From Microbacterium stercoris (GTDB taxonomy: Bacteria; Actinomycetota; Actinomycetes; Actinomycetales; Microbacteriaceae), in assembly GCF_017592545.1 (NCBI RefSeq), contig NZ_JAGFOA010000002.1, positions 434,001 through 498,000 of the forward strand: a DNA stretch of 64,000 nt, in the 5' to 3' direction. The notes beneath the pieces were generated by a model. The model did not search any database. It was not told the DNA's origin and worked only from the letters and a program-made list of their open reading frames with translations. Both the position numbers and the translations under genes were made by a program. Numbering within the stretch: the stretch's first letter is position 1; each line of letters starts with the position of its first letter. Below are positions 8,469 through 19,102 of the stretch, piece by piece.

Positions 8469-10187
8469 TCAGCCCTGCAGCAGCCAGACGGCGGTGTCCG
8501 TCGGCAGCATCTTGTCGCCGTCGACGTCCTCCGCAAGAGGTCCGCTCGCCACCAGCACGCGGGCGTCCGAAGGCAGCGCGACGGGCTGCGCGCCGGGGTT
8601 GGCGATGACGAGCAGTCGACCGCTTCGGAAGGCGACGGCCGTCTCGGGCACATCGACATCGTCGGCCCACGCGAACTCCTCGGAGCCGAGGTGCAGCTCG
8701 CGACGCAGGCGCAGCAGCGTCTTGTACAGGTTCAGGGTCGACTCGGGATCCTGCGCCTGCACGTCGCGGGCGTAGGCATCCCAGTCGGACGGCTGGGGCA
8801 GCCACGCCTTGCCGGTCTCGCTGAAGCCGAACGCCGGGGCGCCCGCCTCCCACGGAAGCGGCACGCGGCAGCCGTCGCGGCCATAGCGCTCGCCGTTCGT
8901 GCGGAACCAGGTCGGATCCTGCCGCGCCTCGTCGGGCAGCTCGATCGCCTCGGGCAGTCCCAGCTCCTCGCCCTGGTAGAGGTACGCGGATCCGGGCAGC
9001 GCGAGCATCAGCGTCGTGTAGGCGCGGGCGCGGCGCAGGCCGAGCACCGGGTCGGGCTTGCCGGGGGAGAGGGGGCCGACGCCGTGGCCCTGCGGGGAGT
9101 CGGCGCCCAGCGCGAGGCGCGAGGCGTGACGGACCACGTCGTGGTTGGAGAGCACCCACGTCGACGGGGCGCCCACGCCGCCGAACGCGGCGAACGACTC
9201 GTCGATGATGCTGCGCAGCGCCGACGCGTCCCACTCGGTGTACATAAACGAGAAGTTGAACGCCTGGTGCATCTCGTCCGAGCGCACCCACTTGGCGATC
9301 TCCTGGGTCGAGGGCATCCAGGCCTCCGCGCACAGGGCGCGGTCGCCGTCATACTCCTCGAGCAGCTTGCGCCACTCGCGGTACACCTCGTGCACACCCT
9401 CCTGGCCCCAGTAGGGGACCGGCTCGGCACCGCCCATGGAGGCGGCGTCGACCGGCGGGACGTAGTCGGGCAGCTCGTTGTGCTTGACGAGACCGTGGGC
9501 GACATCAACGCGGAAGCCGTCGACGCCGCGGTCGAGCCAGAAGCGCAGGATGCGGTGGAACTCGGCGCGCACCTCGGGGTTGGCCCAGTCGAAGTCGGGC
9601 TGCGACGAGTCGAACAGGTGCAGGTACCACTGTCCCGGGCGACCGTCCGCCTCGGTGATGCGGGTCCAGGCGGGGCCGCCGAAGACCGACTCCCAGTTGT
9701 TCGGGGGGAGCTCGCCGTTCTCGCCCTTGCCATCGCGGAACATGTAGCGGCCGCGCTCGACGCTGCCGGGAGCCGCGTTCAGCGCCGCCTGGAACCAGAC
9801 GTGCTGGTCGGACGAGTGGTTCGGCACGAGGTCGACGATCACGCGCAGGCCGCGGGCGTGGGCCTCCGCGAGCATCACGTCGAAGTCGGCGAGCGTGCCG
9901 AACAGCGGATCGACGTCGCAGTAGTCGGAGACGTCGTAGCCGGCGTCCTTCTGCGGGGAGGTCATAAACGGCGAGAGCCAGATGGCGTCGATGCCGAGAT
10001 CACGCAGGTCGTCGAGGCGCGACGTGATGCCCGGCAGGTCGCCGACGCCGTTGCCGTCGCCGTCGGCGAAAGAGCGGGGGTAGATCTGGTAGATCGCAGC
10101 GCTGCGGTACCACTCGCGAGGGACCGGCCGCTGGTGGGAGGCGGCGGTCGGGGCGGGCCGCTCAGCCAGGGACGTTTCGGGTGTCAT
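8469..10187 (-). CDS. GH13 alpha-glucosidase / oligo-1,6-glucosidase
   Basis: This 572-residue enzyme hydrolyses alpha-glucosidic bonds in imported oligosaccharides and appears cytoplasmic (no signal peptide). The GH13 (beta/alpha)8 barrel is clear: YQIYPRSFADGDGNGVGD near the N-terminus, DLVPNHSS (region I), GFRVDVAHG with nucleophile Asp228 (region II), an acid Glu in CAEAWM (region III) and LSNHDVVRH (region IV), then a beta-sandwich tail. The residue after the nucleophile is valine, which in this subfamily tends to go with alpha-1,6 activity. ATG at 10187 was chosen; a TTG three codons upstream is possible. It is divergent from malE and shares its control region. Confidence 0.93.
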   Translation of the reverse strand: MTPETSLAERPAPTAASHQRPVPREWYRSAAIYQIYPRSFADGDGNGVGDLPGITSRLDDLRDLGIDAIWLSPFMTSPQKDAGYDVSDYCDVDPLFGTLADFDVMLAEAHARGLRVIVDLVPNHSSDQHVWFQAALNAAPGSVERGRYMFRDGKGENGELPPNNWESVFGGPAWTRITEADGRPGQWYLHLFDSSQPDFDWANPEVRAEFHRILRFWLDRGVDGFRVDVAHGLVKHNELPDYVPPVDAASMGGAEPVPYWGQEGVHEVYREWRKLLEEYDGDRALCAEAWMPSTQEIAKWVRSDEMHQAFNFSFMYTEWDASALRSIIDESFAAFGGVGAPSTWVLSNHDVVRHASRLALGADSPQGHGVGPLSPGKPDPVLGLRRARAYTTLMLALPGSAYLYQGEELGLPEAIELPDEARQDPTWFRTNGERYGRDGCRVPLPWEAGAPAFGFSETGKAWLPQPSDWDAYARDVQAQDPESTLNLYKTLLRLRRELHLGSEEFAWADDVDVPETAVAFRSGRLLVIANPGAQPVALPSDARVLVASGPLAEDVDGDKMLPTDTAVWLLQG

Positions 10188-10219
10188 GAGAAGCAACGTT
10201 AGGCGATCGCGCCTGAAAG

Positions 10220-10233
10220 TGGAAACGCTTGCA
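10220..10233. promoter_or_regulatory. LacI-family operator 1 in the alpha-glucosidase/malE region
   Basis: TGGAAACGCTTGCA matches the TGNAANCGNTTNCA pattern of LacI/CcpA-like operators. It is 33 bp before the alpha-glucosidase start and likely controls that promoter. Confidence 0.65.
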
Positions 10234-10300
10234 GATGTGGATCGTCCATGACAGCATCACGGTTACACATCGATCCGCTGTTCTGGGCAGTATGTCCGTT

Positions 10301-10328
10301 TTGCGGATCCGAAGCAGGCATGTATACC
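10301..10328 (+). promoter_or_regulatory. Probable sigma-70 promoter of malEFG
   Basis: TTGCGG at 10301-10306 and TATACC at 10323-10328 are separated by 16 bp. The -10 hexamer abuts operator 2, so repressor binding would block initiation. Confidence 0.6.
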
Positions 10329-10342
10329 TGTAATCGCTTGCA
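10329..10342. promoter_or_regulatory. LacI-family operator 2 in the alpha-glucosidase/malE region
   Basis: TGTAATCGCTTGCA shares the core CGCTTGCA with operator 1 and sits immediately downstream of the malE -10 hexamer, 46 bp before malE. Confidence 0.65.
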
Positions 10343-10388
10343 GAACTGGCGGAGTGGCCGGTTCGTGACACGAGAGGCAACAACACCA

Positions 10389-11612
10389 ATGAAGGTGAAC
10401 AGCAAGGGCCGCTGGATCGCGGCTTTCGCCATCGCGACGACCCTCGGCCTGGCGGGCTGCGCCCCCCAGGCCCCCGCCGACAACGAGACGAAGGCCCCCG
10501 AGGACGGCGGCGACGCCGCCTCGACCCTCACCGTCTGGGTCGACGCCGAGCGCGTGGACGCCCTTCAGGGTGCCGCCGACGCGTACACCGAGAAGACCGG
10601 TGTCGAGGTCGAGCTCGTCGGCAAGGACAACGCCGACATCAAGGACGACTTCATCCAGCAGGTGCCCACGGGCGAGGGCCCCGACATCACCATGGGCGCT
10701 CACGACTGGCTGGGCGAGCTCGCCACCAACGGTGTGGTGGCCCCGCTCGAGCTCGGCGACTCCTCCGACGCCTTCCTCCCGGTGGCGCTCCAGGCGTCGA
10801 CCTACGAGGGCACCGTCTACATGCTTCCCTACGCGGTCGAGAACATCGCCGTGCTGCGCAACAAGGCGCTGGTTCCCGACGCCCCCACGAGCTTCGACGA
10901 CATGGTCGCCAAGGGCACCTTCGTCGTGGAGCAGGGCGCCGAGGGCAACCCCTACCACCTGTACCCCTTCCAGACCGCGTTCGGCGCCCCGGTGTTCGGC
11001 ACCAACGACGAAGGCTACGACGCGACCGACCTGCAGCTCGGCAACGCCGGCGGCGAGGAGTTCGCCACGTGGCTGGGCGGTCAGGGCAAGAACGGCACCG
11101 GCGTCTTCAACACCGACATCGACGGTGACATCGCCAAGCAGAAGTTCCTCGACGGCGAGGCCGCGTTCTGGCTGACCGGCCCGTGGAACGTCGGCGCCGC
11201 GGTCGACGGCGGCATCGACGTGGCCATCGACCCCGTCCCGAGCCCCACCGACAAGCCCGCCTCGCCCTTCGCAGGCGTCAAGGGCTTCTTCGTCTCGGCG
11301 GAGTCGGACAACAAGGTCGCCGCGAACGACTTCCTGGTGAACTACCTCGGTTCCGAGGACGCGCAGCTCGCGCTCTTCGAGGCCGGCAACATCCTCCCGG
11401 CCCTCTCCGCCGCGGCCGAGACCGCCTCGGCCGACCCGATCATCGGCGGCTTCGCCAAGGTCGGCGAGCAGGCCGTTCCGATGCCGGCGATCCCGGCCAT
11501 GGGCAAGGTGTGGCAGTACTGGGGCATCGCGCAGGCCGAGATCATCAACGGCGCCGACCCCGTCGCGACGTGGCAGAAGCTCACGGCCGACGTCCAGGCG
11601 GCCATCGGCTGA
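10389..11612 (+). CDS. Maltose/maltooligosaccharide ABC transporter binding lipoprotein
   Basis: This 407-residue extracytoplasmic lipoprotein delivers alpha-glucans to the adjacent MalFG permease. A signal peptide ends in the lipobox LAGC with cysteine 24. The mature part has the SBP_bac_1/MalE fold, with GEGPDITMGAHDWLGELATNGVVAPLEL, AVENIAVLRNKAL and AFWLTGPWNVG, all family hallmarks. The ATG has a GAGAGG motif 11 bp upstream; the frame is open 47 codons further but that part overlaps the promoter. No ATPase gene is present in the locus, so a shared MsmK/MsiK-type ATPase encoded elsewhere probably powers the importer, as is usual in actinobacteria. Confidence 0.92.
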   Translation: MKVNSKGRWIAAFAIATTLGLAGCAPQAPADNETKAPEDGGDAASTLTVWVDAERVDALQGAADAYTEKTGVEVELVGKDNADIKDDFIQQVPTGEGPDITMGAHDWLGELATNGVVAPLELGDSSDAFLPVALQASTYEGTVYMLPYAVENIAVLRNKALVPDAPTSFDDMVAKGTFVVEQGAEGNPYHLYPFQTAFGAPVFGTNDEGYDATDLQLGNAGGEEFATWLGGQGKNGTGVFNTDIDGDIAKQKFLDGEAAFWLTGPWNVGAAVDGGIDVAIDPVPSPTDKPASPFAGVKGFFVSAESDNKVAANDFLVNYLGSEDAQLALFEAGNILPALSAAAETASADPIIGGFAKVGEQAVPMPAIPAMGKVWQYWGIAQAEIINGADPVATWQKLTADVQAAIG

Positions 11613-11719
11613 CGATCCGAGAAACGACCATCCGGGGTGGGTGAGCGCGGCTCCCCGCCCCGGGTGGCCTTCTCGCGTTGCGCGCGACTTTCCAGCACTG
11701 ATCCGACGGGCAGGGAGCC

Positions 11720-13350
<1,631 letters not shown>

Positions 13351-13351
<1 letters not shown>

Positions 13352-14238
13352 TGACCGCCATCTCGGACATCCCGCAGCGCAAGCAGTCGTTCGGCCGCTG
13401 GTTCGCCGACCTCGGCTGGCGCCACGTCGTCGGCATCATCGTCACCGCGTTCTCGCTGCTGCCGATCGTGTTCGTCATCTCGAGCTCGCTCAACCCGCGC
13501 GGCACGCTCACGGGATCGAACGCGCTGTTCTCGGCCATCGGCTTCGACAGCTACGCGCGCATCCTGAGCGATCCGAAGGTGCCGTTCGTCGCCTGGTTCG
13601 CGAACACGCTGATCATCGCCGGGATCACCGCCATCCTGACGGTGTTCCTCGGCGCGCTCGCCGCGTACGCCTTCTCCCGTATGCGCTTCACGGGCCGGCG
13701 CTTCGGGCTCATCACGATCGTCGTGGTGCAGATGTTCCCGCAGCTGCTCGCCGTCGTCGCGATCTTCCTGCTGCTGAGCGCGATCAGCGACTGGTTCCCC
13801 GCCATCGGCCTCGACACCCGGATCGGCCTGATCCTCGTGTACCTGGGCGGCGCGCTGGGTGTGAACACCTATCTCATGTACGGGTTCTTCAACACCATCC
13901 CGGTGTCGATCGACGAGGCGGCGAAGATCGACGGCGCGAGCCACGTGCGCGTGTTCTTCACGATCATCCTGCGACTGGTCGCGCCGATCCTCGCGGTCGT
14001 CGCCCTGCTATCGTTCATCGGATCCGTGAACGAGTTCGTGGTGGCCTCGGTCGTGCTGATCGACACCGACAACCAGACGCTCGCGGTCGGCCTGACCAAG
14101 CTGGTGTCGAACCCGCGCTACGCCGACTGGTCGGCGTTCTCGGCCGGTGCCGTGATGGCGGCGCTGCCGGTTGTCGCGCTGTTCCTGTTCCTGCAGAAGT
14201 ACATCGTCGGCGGTCTCACGGCCGGTGCCGTGAAGTAA
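13351..14238 (+). CDS. Maltose ABC transporter permease MalG
   Basis: This 295-residue membrane protein is the MalG partner of the preceding MalF. It has six predicted membrane spans and the EAA loop with IPVSIDEAAKIDGASHVRVF. The conserved C-terminus LFLFLQKYIVGGLTAGAVK matches MalG proteins, where the tail inserts into the transporter. Its ATG overlaps the malF TGA, so translation is coupled; the long open frame upstream is only a malF shadow. A bidirectional-looking terminator follows 17 bp after the stop. Confidence 0.93.
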
Positions 14239-14255
14239 GCCGCAGGACTTACGGC

Positions 14256-14289
14256 AGAGGCGCCGGATCCGTCGGGATCCGGCGCCTCT
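14256..14289 (+). terminator. Terminator of malEFG (possibly bidirectional)
   Basis: Perfect 15-bp arms AGAGGCGCCGGATCC / GGATCCGGCGCCTCT with a GTCG loop, between malG and the convergent GntR gene. Confidence 0.8.
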
Positions 14290-14314
14290 CGTCGCGTTCG
14301 GGGGTGTGCGCGGC

Positions 14315-14938
14315 TCAGATGCCGAACTGCCGGCGCACGAGGCGCTCGGCGGCGTCGCCGTCGCGGTCCTTCATGGCCTGGCGCAGCTGCACGTAGTTCG
14401 CGCGCAGCGCCTCATTGTCGAGCATCGGCCCGACGTGCTTGAGGTTGCGCTCGAGCGCCACGTCGAGGTCCTGCAGGTGCTGGGAATACACCGTCTCGAT
14501 GCCGAGCGATGCGATGTAGCGCGAGCAGGCGATGCGGGCATCGATCGATGCGTCGTCGTCGCCGATGGCGGCATCGGCCGCGTCGAGCAGCTGGATGGCG
14601 CGCTCGAGCTGGGCGTCGGTCATCACGGGCAGCGCTGCCCGCAGCTCGATGCCGCACTTGTAGCCGGCGTACGAGAGCGACGCCTTCACGATCTCGTCGG
14701 TGACGAGCGTGACGCGGGTGAAGCGGCTCGGCATCATCTCCACGAGACCGATGCGCTCGAGGCGCTGGAGGGCCTCGCGGATCGGCATGCGCGAGACGTT
14801 GAGCTTGTCGGCGAGCTCGGCGTCGCGGATCCGTTCTCCCTGCTCGAGCTCGCCCTGGATGATCGCGGCGCCGAGGAACTGGAAGACGGTGTCTGCCAGC
14901 AGCTGCTTGCCCTTGTCGATCGGCGCGAGTGCGCTCAC
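14315..14938 (-). CDS. GntR family transcriptional regulator (FCD-like)
   Basis: This 207-residue regulator has a winged helix-turn-helix at residues ~10-80: GAAIIQGELEQGERI, then LADKLNVSRMPIREALQRLERIGLVE. It continues into an all-helical effector domain of the FadR/FCD kind, which usually binds a carboxylate and sometimes a metal. A GTG at 14938 is preceded by AGGGAGAT at good spacing and starts VSALAPIDKG; the 22 extra upstream codons lack a ribosome binding site. Its target is unknown. The palindrome at 15066-15077 upstream may be an autoregulatory site. Confidence 0.88.
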   Translation of the reverse strand: MSALAPIDKGKQLLADTVFQFLGAAIIQGELEQGERIRDAELADKLNVSRMPIREALQRLERIGLVEMMPSRFTRVTLVTDEIVKASLSYAGYKCGIELRAALPVMTDAQLERAIQLLDAADAAIGDDDASIDARIACSRYIASLGIETVYSQHLQDLDVALERNLKHVGPMLDNEALRANYVQLRQAMKDRDGDAAERLVRRQFGI

Positions 14939-15065
14939 AGAGATCTCCCTACGGATGCGTGGACGTGTCATTCGTCGGGGGAGGGTACGTGCAGCACACG
15001 CCAACCGTGCGCCCGCAACGATCAGAACCGCACCAGTGTAGCGGGGGCGGGAAGCGTAGCAGAAT

Positions 15066-15077
15066 ACTGCCTGCAGT
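15066..15077. promoter_or_regulatory. Palindrome ACTGCCTGCAGT upstream of the GntR gene
   Basis: Perfect 5-bp arms ACTGC/GCAGT around CT, within the longer near-symmetric ATACTGCCTGCAGTGT. It lies about 130 bp upstream of the GntR start in the 165-bp gap and could be its operator. No gene is seen in the gap. Confidence 0.35.
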
Positions 15078-15103
15078 GTGTCCCACTAGGTGGGGAGAAC
15101 TGC

Positions 15104-15904
15104 TCAGTGCCGTCGTGATCTCGTGAGGCCGAGAGGGAGCACGTGCGTGCCCCCGAGGGTGTCGTCATCCAGCACGACCGCGTGAAGACCGAAGACCTCC
15201 TCGAGCAGTGCGGGGGTGATGACCTCCTGCGAGGGCCCCGCCGCGACGATCCGGCCCGCCTTCATCACCACGACCTGCGAGGCATAGCGGAGCGCGAGCG
15301 AGATGTCGTGGAGCACCATCAGCACCGTGCGGCCGTGGGCGTCCCGCAGATCCCGGATGAGCTCGAGCACTTCGAGCTGATGGGCCAGATCGAGGTAGGT
15401 GGTCGGCTCGTCGAGGAGTACGAGGTCGGTCTGCTGCGCCAGCGTCATCGACAGCCAGGCGCGTTGACGCTGCCCGCCGGACAGCTCCTCCACGGGCGTG
15501 TGCGCGAGATCCTCCACGCCCGTCGCCTTCAGGGCCTCGCGCACGATCTCCTCATCGTCCGCGCTGAACTGCGCGAACCAGCGCTGATGCGGATGCCGAC
15601 CGCGCGAGACGAGATCCGCCACCGTGATGCCGGCGGGCGCCTCCGGACTCTGCGGCAGCAGCGCCAGTCGCGTCGCGATCGACCGGGTGCTCAGGCGCCG
15701 CAGCGACGTGCCATCCAGAAGCACTTCGCCCGCTGCCGGGGTGAGCACGCGCGTCAGTCCCCGCAGCAGCGTCGACTTGCCGCAGCCGTTCGGGCCGATG
15801 ATCGCCGTGACCTCCCCGTCGGGAACGTCGAGGTCGAGGCCCTCGACGATGCGTCGGCCGTCGTAGGCGAGCGTGAGCCCGCGCGCTTGGAGCCGTGAGC
15901 TCAT
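15104..15904 (-). CDS. Iron-siderophore ABC transporter ATPase (FecE/FepC type)
   Basis: This 266-residue ATPase drives ferric-siderophore import. It shows Walker A GPNGCGKST, Q-loop LLPQSPEAP, signature LSGGQRQRAWLSMTLAQ, Walker B VLLDEPTTYLDLAHQ and the H-loop VLHDISLALRYA, all characteristic of the FepC/FhuC group. The start is fixed by an ATGA overlap with the stop of the preceding permease. It is the last gene of the minus-strand operon permease-permease-ATPase and should be under the iron box at 18014-18032. Confidence 0.95.
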   Translation of the reverse strand: MSSRLQARGLTLAYDGRRIVEGLDLDVPDGEVTAIIGPNGCGKSTLLRGLTRVLTPAAGEVLLDGTSLRRLSTRSIATRLALLPQSPEAPAGITVADLVSRGRHPHQRWFAQFSADDEEIVREALKATGVEDLAHTPVEELSGGQRQRAWLSMTLAQQTDLVLLDEPTTYLDLAHQLEVLELIRDLRDAHGRTVLMVLHDISLALRYASQVVVMKAGRIVAAGPSQEVITPALLEEVFGLHAVVLDDDTLGGTHVLPLGLTRSRRH

Positions 15905-16980
15905 GAGCTCCTCCTCTGCATGGTGATCAGGAGCCAGACCAGATACGGCGCGCCGATGAGCGCGGTGCCGACCCCTGCGGGAAGCGGTACGGGCAGGATG
16001 CGTGCCGTCAGCAGGTCGGCCAGCACCACCATCAGCCCTCCTGTCAGCGCCGAGGCGAACAGAGGCGGTGTGCTGCCCCGGGTCAGAAGCCGCGCGATCT
16101 GCGGCGCGGCCAGTGCGACGAAGCCGATCGGCCCCGCGAGCACGGTGGCCACGGAGGAGAGCAGAACGGCCGCGATCAGCGCGACGGTGCGCGTGGCGCC
16201 GATCCGCGCACCGAGTCCGGTCGCCGTCGTCTCGTCGAAGGCGGCCAGTGCCAGGGGGCGCGCGAGCATCGTCGCGCCCGCGCAGAGCGCCAGGGCCGCC
16301 ACCGAGAGCGGGGCGACCAGTCCCCATTCCTCGGCATTGAGCGACCCCGTCATCCAGGTCAGAGCCTGTGCCGCGTTGGTGACGTCGCCGAGCGTGAGCA
16401 GCCAGGAGGTCAGGCTCGAGGCGAGCCACGTGATGCCGAGCCCGACGAGGATGACGCGGTGCCCTGACACGGTGCCGCGGTAGGCGAGGACGAATACGGC
16501 GCCTCCCGCGAGGAGGCCTCCCGCGAACGCGGCGGCGGGCATCCCGATCAGCGCGGCGGCGCCCGAGAGACCGCCGGCTCCGCCGCCGGCGAGCACGAGC
16601 ACGCTCACCGCGCCCAGGGATGCGCCGGAGGTGACGCCCAGCACATCCGGGCTCGCGAGAGGGTTGCGCGAGACGGTCTGCATCAGCGCTCCCGCCAGTG
16701 CGAGCGTCATGCCGGAGGTGATCGCCGCGACGGTTCGGGGGAGCCGGAACTCCTGCACGATCAGGGCGGTGCGTTCATCGGGGGCGTCACCCGCGAGAGT
16801 GCGCAGCACCGTGACCGGATCCAGCGAAGTGCTGCCCCACGCGAGGTGCACGGCGCACATCACGATCAGCGCGAGGAGAAGCAGCGAGGAGACGAGCACG
16901 GCGCGCGGACGCCACCGGATCGAGACCGGGCCGACGCGCAGCGTGGGCAGCAGGTCGGTCGTGCGAGGGAGCGCGGTCAC
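15901..16980 (-). CDS. Iron-siderophore ABC transporter permease 2 (FecCD family)
   Basis: This 359-residue membrane protein belongs to the BtuC/FecCD permeases, with about ten hydrophobic segments. Signatures include SRNPLASPDVLGVTSGASLGA and GPIGFVALAAPQIARLL near the C-terminal ATPase-contact region. The GTG start overlaps the previous permease stop as GTGA, and its own stop overlaps the ATPase start as ATGA, giving a fully coupled operon. The frame remains open far upstream but only as a shadow of the first permease. Confidence 0.93.
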   Translation of the reverse strand: MTALPRTTDLLPTLRVGPVSIRWRPRAVLVSSLLLLALIVMCAVHLAWGSTSLDPVTVLRTLAGDAPDERTALIVQEFRLPRTVAAITSGMTLALAGALMQTVSRNPLASPDVLGVTSGASLGAVSVLVLAGGGAGGLSGAAALIGMPAAAFAGGLLAGGAVFVLAYRGTVSGHRVILVGLGITWLASSLTSWLLTLGDVTNAAQALTWMTGSLNAEEWGLVAPLSVAALALCAGATMLARPLALAAFDETTATGLGARIGATRTVALIAAVLLSSVATVLAGPIGFVALAAPQIARLLTRGSTPPLFASALTGGLMVVLADLLTARILPVPLPAGVGTALIGAPYLVWLLITMQRRSS

Positions 16981-17933
16981 AGGGAGACCAGCCGGCGACG
17001 TCGAGCGAGAAGGATGAAGAACGGCGCTCCCACCACCGCCAGGATCACCGACGCGGAGAGCTCCCCGGGGCGCGCGACGAAACGTCCCACGGTATCGGCG
17101 GCGAGCAGCACCGCGGCGCCGAGCACCGCCGAGGCCGCTAGCTGCCATCGGTGGTCGACGCCGACGACGGCGCGCGCGAGGTGGGGCACGATCAGGCCGG
17201 CGAAGGCGATGGGGCCCGCGAGCATCACCGAGGTGCCGGCGAGCAGGGTGATGGCGGCGATGCCCACAGTGCGCGCCCGCCCCACCCGCACGCCGAGCGA
17301 GGTGGCCGTCTGCACGCCGAGGGCCATCGCGTTCAGTGCGGGCGCGTTGAGCACCGCGAGCGCGGCGCCCAGCAGGGCGAACGGCCACATAAACGACAGG
17401 GCGCCGTTGCGCGATGCGAGCGATCCGATCTGCCAGAAGCGCAGCGAGTCGAGGGCGTCCATGTCGGTGAGCACAACGGCGGTGACCAGCGCCCCGGCCA
17501 GGGCGGACACCGCGACTCCCGCGAGCACGAGCGTGACCGGGGTCGCGCCGGCGCGCGAGCTCGATGCGATGGTGAAGACCAGCACCGCGGCCCCGAGCGC
17601 TCCGGCGAAGGCGAACAGGGCCTGCACGGGGCCTGCCGGGTCGCCGAGCGCGGCGGCGAGCACGATCGCCAGCGCCGCGCCCTGGAAGATGCCGAGCAGC
17701 CCCGGGTCGGCGATCGGGTTGCGGGTGTGGCCCTGGATCAGCGTGCCCGCCATGCCGAGGCACGCGCCGACGACGATCCCGAGCACGGTCCTCGGCACGC
17801 GCAGTCCCTGGATCGCGACGTCTGCGGCGGTGCCCGTCGGGGCGAACAGCGCCGTGAGCACCTCCGCGGGAGTGGTCGGCAGGCCGCCGATGGAGATGCT
17901 CGCCAAGACGGCGACGACGAGCACTCCGAGCAT
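16977..17933 (-). CDS. Iron-siderophore ABC transporter permease 1 (FecCD family)
   Basis: This is the first gene of the siderophore-import operon, a BtuC-type permease of at least 318 residues. It shows GHTRNPIADPGLLGIFQGAA, and LAGPIAFAGLIVPHLARAVVG near the C-terminus. It forms the channel with permease 2. The first ATG gives a protein beginning in the middle of a hydrophobic stretch; upstream in frame lie 18 further codons that read STPPLAARKPRLLPLAA after a CTG at 17990, a typical basic N-terminus. A CTG start is therefore possible, since no in-frame ATG, GTG or TTG lies between it and the iron box. Confidence 0.92.
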   Translation of the reverse strand: MLGVLVVAVLASISIGGLPTTPAEVLTALFAPTGTAADVAIQGLRVPRTVLGIVVGACLGMAGTLIQGHTRNPIADPGLLGIFQGAALAIVLAAALGDPAGPVQALFAFAGALGAAVLVFTIASSSRAGATPVTLVLAGVAVSALAGALVTAVVLTDMDALDSLRFWQIGSLASRNGALSFMWPFALLGAALAVLNAPALNAMALGVQTATSLGVRVGRARTVGIAAITLLAGTSVMLAGPIAFAGLIVPHLARAVVGVDHRWQLAASAVLGAAVLLAADTVGRFVARPGELSASVILAVVGAPFFILLARRRRLVSL

Positions 17934-18013
17934 CGCCGCGAGAGGCAGGAGTCGGGGCTTTCGGGCGGCGAGGGGCGGCGTGCTCAGGGGGATGTCCGGT
18001 CTGCTAGCGTCGG

Positions 18014-18032
18014 CGAGGTTAGGCTCACCTTA
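18014..18032. promoter_or_regulatory. DtxR/IdeR-type iron box
   Basis: CGAGGTTAGGCTCACCTTA matches the consensus TWAGGTWAGSCTWACCTWA at 16 of 19 positions. It lies in the 147-bp divergent region between the permease operon and the binding-protein gene, so one iron-loaded repressor could shut off both directions. Confidence 0.8.
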
Positions 18033-18080
18033 CCTTGGGTGACTCGACGCATCGAAATCCACCACCGAGAGGGCGACTCC

Positions 18081-19088
18081 ATGCCGCTTCCCCGTTCCGT
18101 CTTCACTCTGATCGCCGCCGGCGCGCTCGCGCTGGGGCTCTCCGCCTGCGCGCCCGCGGAACCCGCGGCCCCCGCCGGGGACGCCGCCGCCGCGACGGAG
18201 TCCGACGACGCCTTCCCGATCACCATCGAGCACGCGATGGGCGAGACGACGATCTCCGAGCGCCCCCTGCGCGTTGTCGCGCTCGACCCCAGCTACGTCG
18301 ACGCGACGCTGCTTCTCGGCGCCGAGCTCGTCGGCTACGCCGAGTACCGCCAGGATCCCGAGAACCCGTTCGCGCCCTACCTCGGCGACGTCAGCGCGGA
18401 GACCGCGGATGCCGTCAACGTCGGCACCATCGCCGAGCCCGACCTCGAGAAGATCCTGGCGCTCGAGCCCGACCTGATCATCTCGGCGAAGGTCCGCCAG
18501 GAGGCGCTGTATCCGCAGCTCGCGAAGATCGCGCCGACGGTCTTCTCGGAGAGCACCGGGCCGACCTGGAAGGAGAACGTGGTGCTGCTCGGCACCGCGC
18601 TCGGCCTTCAGGACAAGGCAGAGGAGGCGGTGGCCGCCTACGAGGAGCGGGCGAAGGCGGTCGGCGCCGAGATCCTCGCGGCCGCGCCTGAGACCACGTA
18701 CTCGCTCCTGCGGTTCGCGGGTGAGGACACCGCTCGCCTCTACTCGAGCACCTCGTACTTCGGCGAGATCATGGCGGACATGGGCATTCCCCGCCCCGCG
18801 GAGGCGCCCGACACGAACGAGACGATCTTCGTCCCGCTGTCGGCAGAGCAGATCCTGCAGGCGGATGCCTCGCTGATCGTGGTCAGCTCCTGGGAGCCCG
18901 AGGGCGCCGAGGGCGATGCGTCGCGCGCGCAGCGCGAGCAGTTCGAGTCGAACCCGCTGTGGGAGAAGCTGACGGGCGATGTGCTCCAGGTGGACGACGC
19001 GACCTTCGTCGGATCCGTGTCGATCCAGGGCGCGCACGCGGTCATCAGCGAGCTGGCCGACCACTTCGGCGTGGACCCGCTGGACTGA
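18081..19088 (+). CDS. Iron-siderophore ABC transporter substrate-binding lipoprotein
   Basis: This 335-residue lipoprotein binds a ferric siderophore outside the membrane. Its signal peptide ends at LSAC with cysteine 23. The body has the TroA/FhuD-like two-lobe fold, with ERPLRVVALDPSYVDATLLLGAELVGYAEY, LEKILALEPDLIISAK and LIVVSSWEPEG, matching Fe3+-siderophore binding proteins. GAGAGGG is spaced seven bases before the ATG, which fixes the start; the long open frame upstream is a shadow of the divergent permease. The iron box upstream implies derepression in iron shortage. Confidence 0.93.
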   Translation: MPLPRSVFTLIAAGALALGLSACAPAEPAAPAGDAAAATESDDAFPITIEHAMGETTISERPLRVVALDPSYVDATLLLGAELVGYAEYRQDPENPFAPYLGDVSAETADAVNVGTIAEPDLEKILALEPDLIISAKVRQEALYPQLAKIAPTVFSESTGPTWKENVVLLGTALGLQDKAEEAVAAYEERAKAVGAEILAAAPETTYSLLRFAGEDTARLYSSTSYFGEIMADMGIPRPAEAPDTNETIFVPLSAEQILQADASLIVVSSWEPEGAEGDASRAQREQFESNPLWEKLTGDVLQVDDATFVGSVSIQGAHAVISELADHFGVDPLD

Positions 19089-19102
19089 TCCGAGCGCAGA
19101 AG

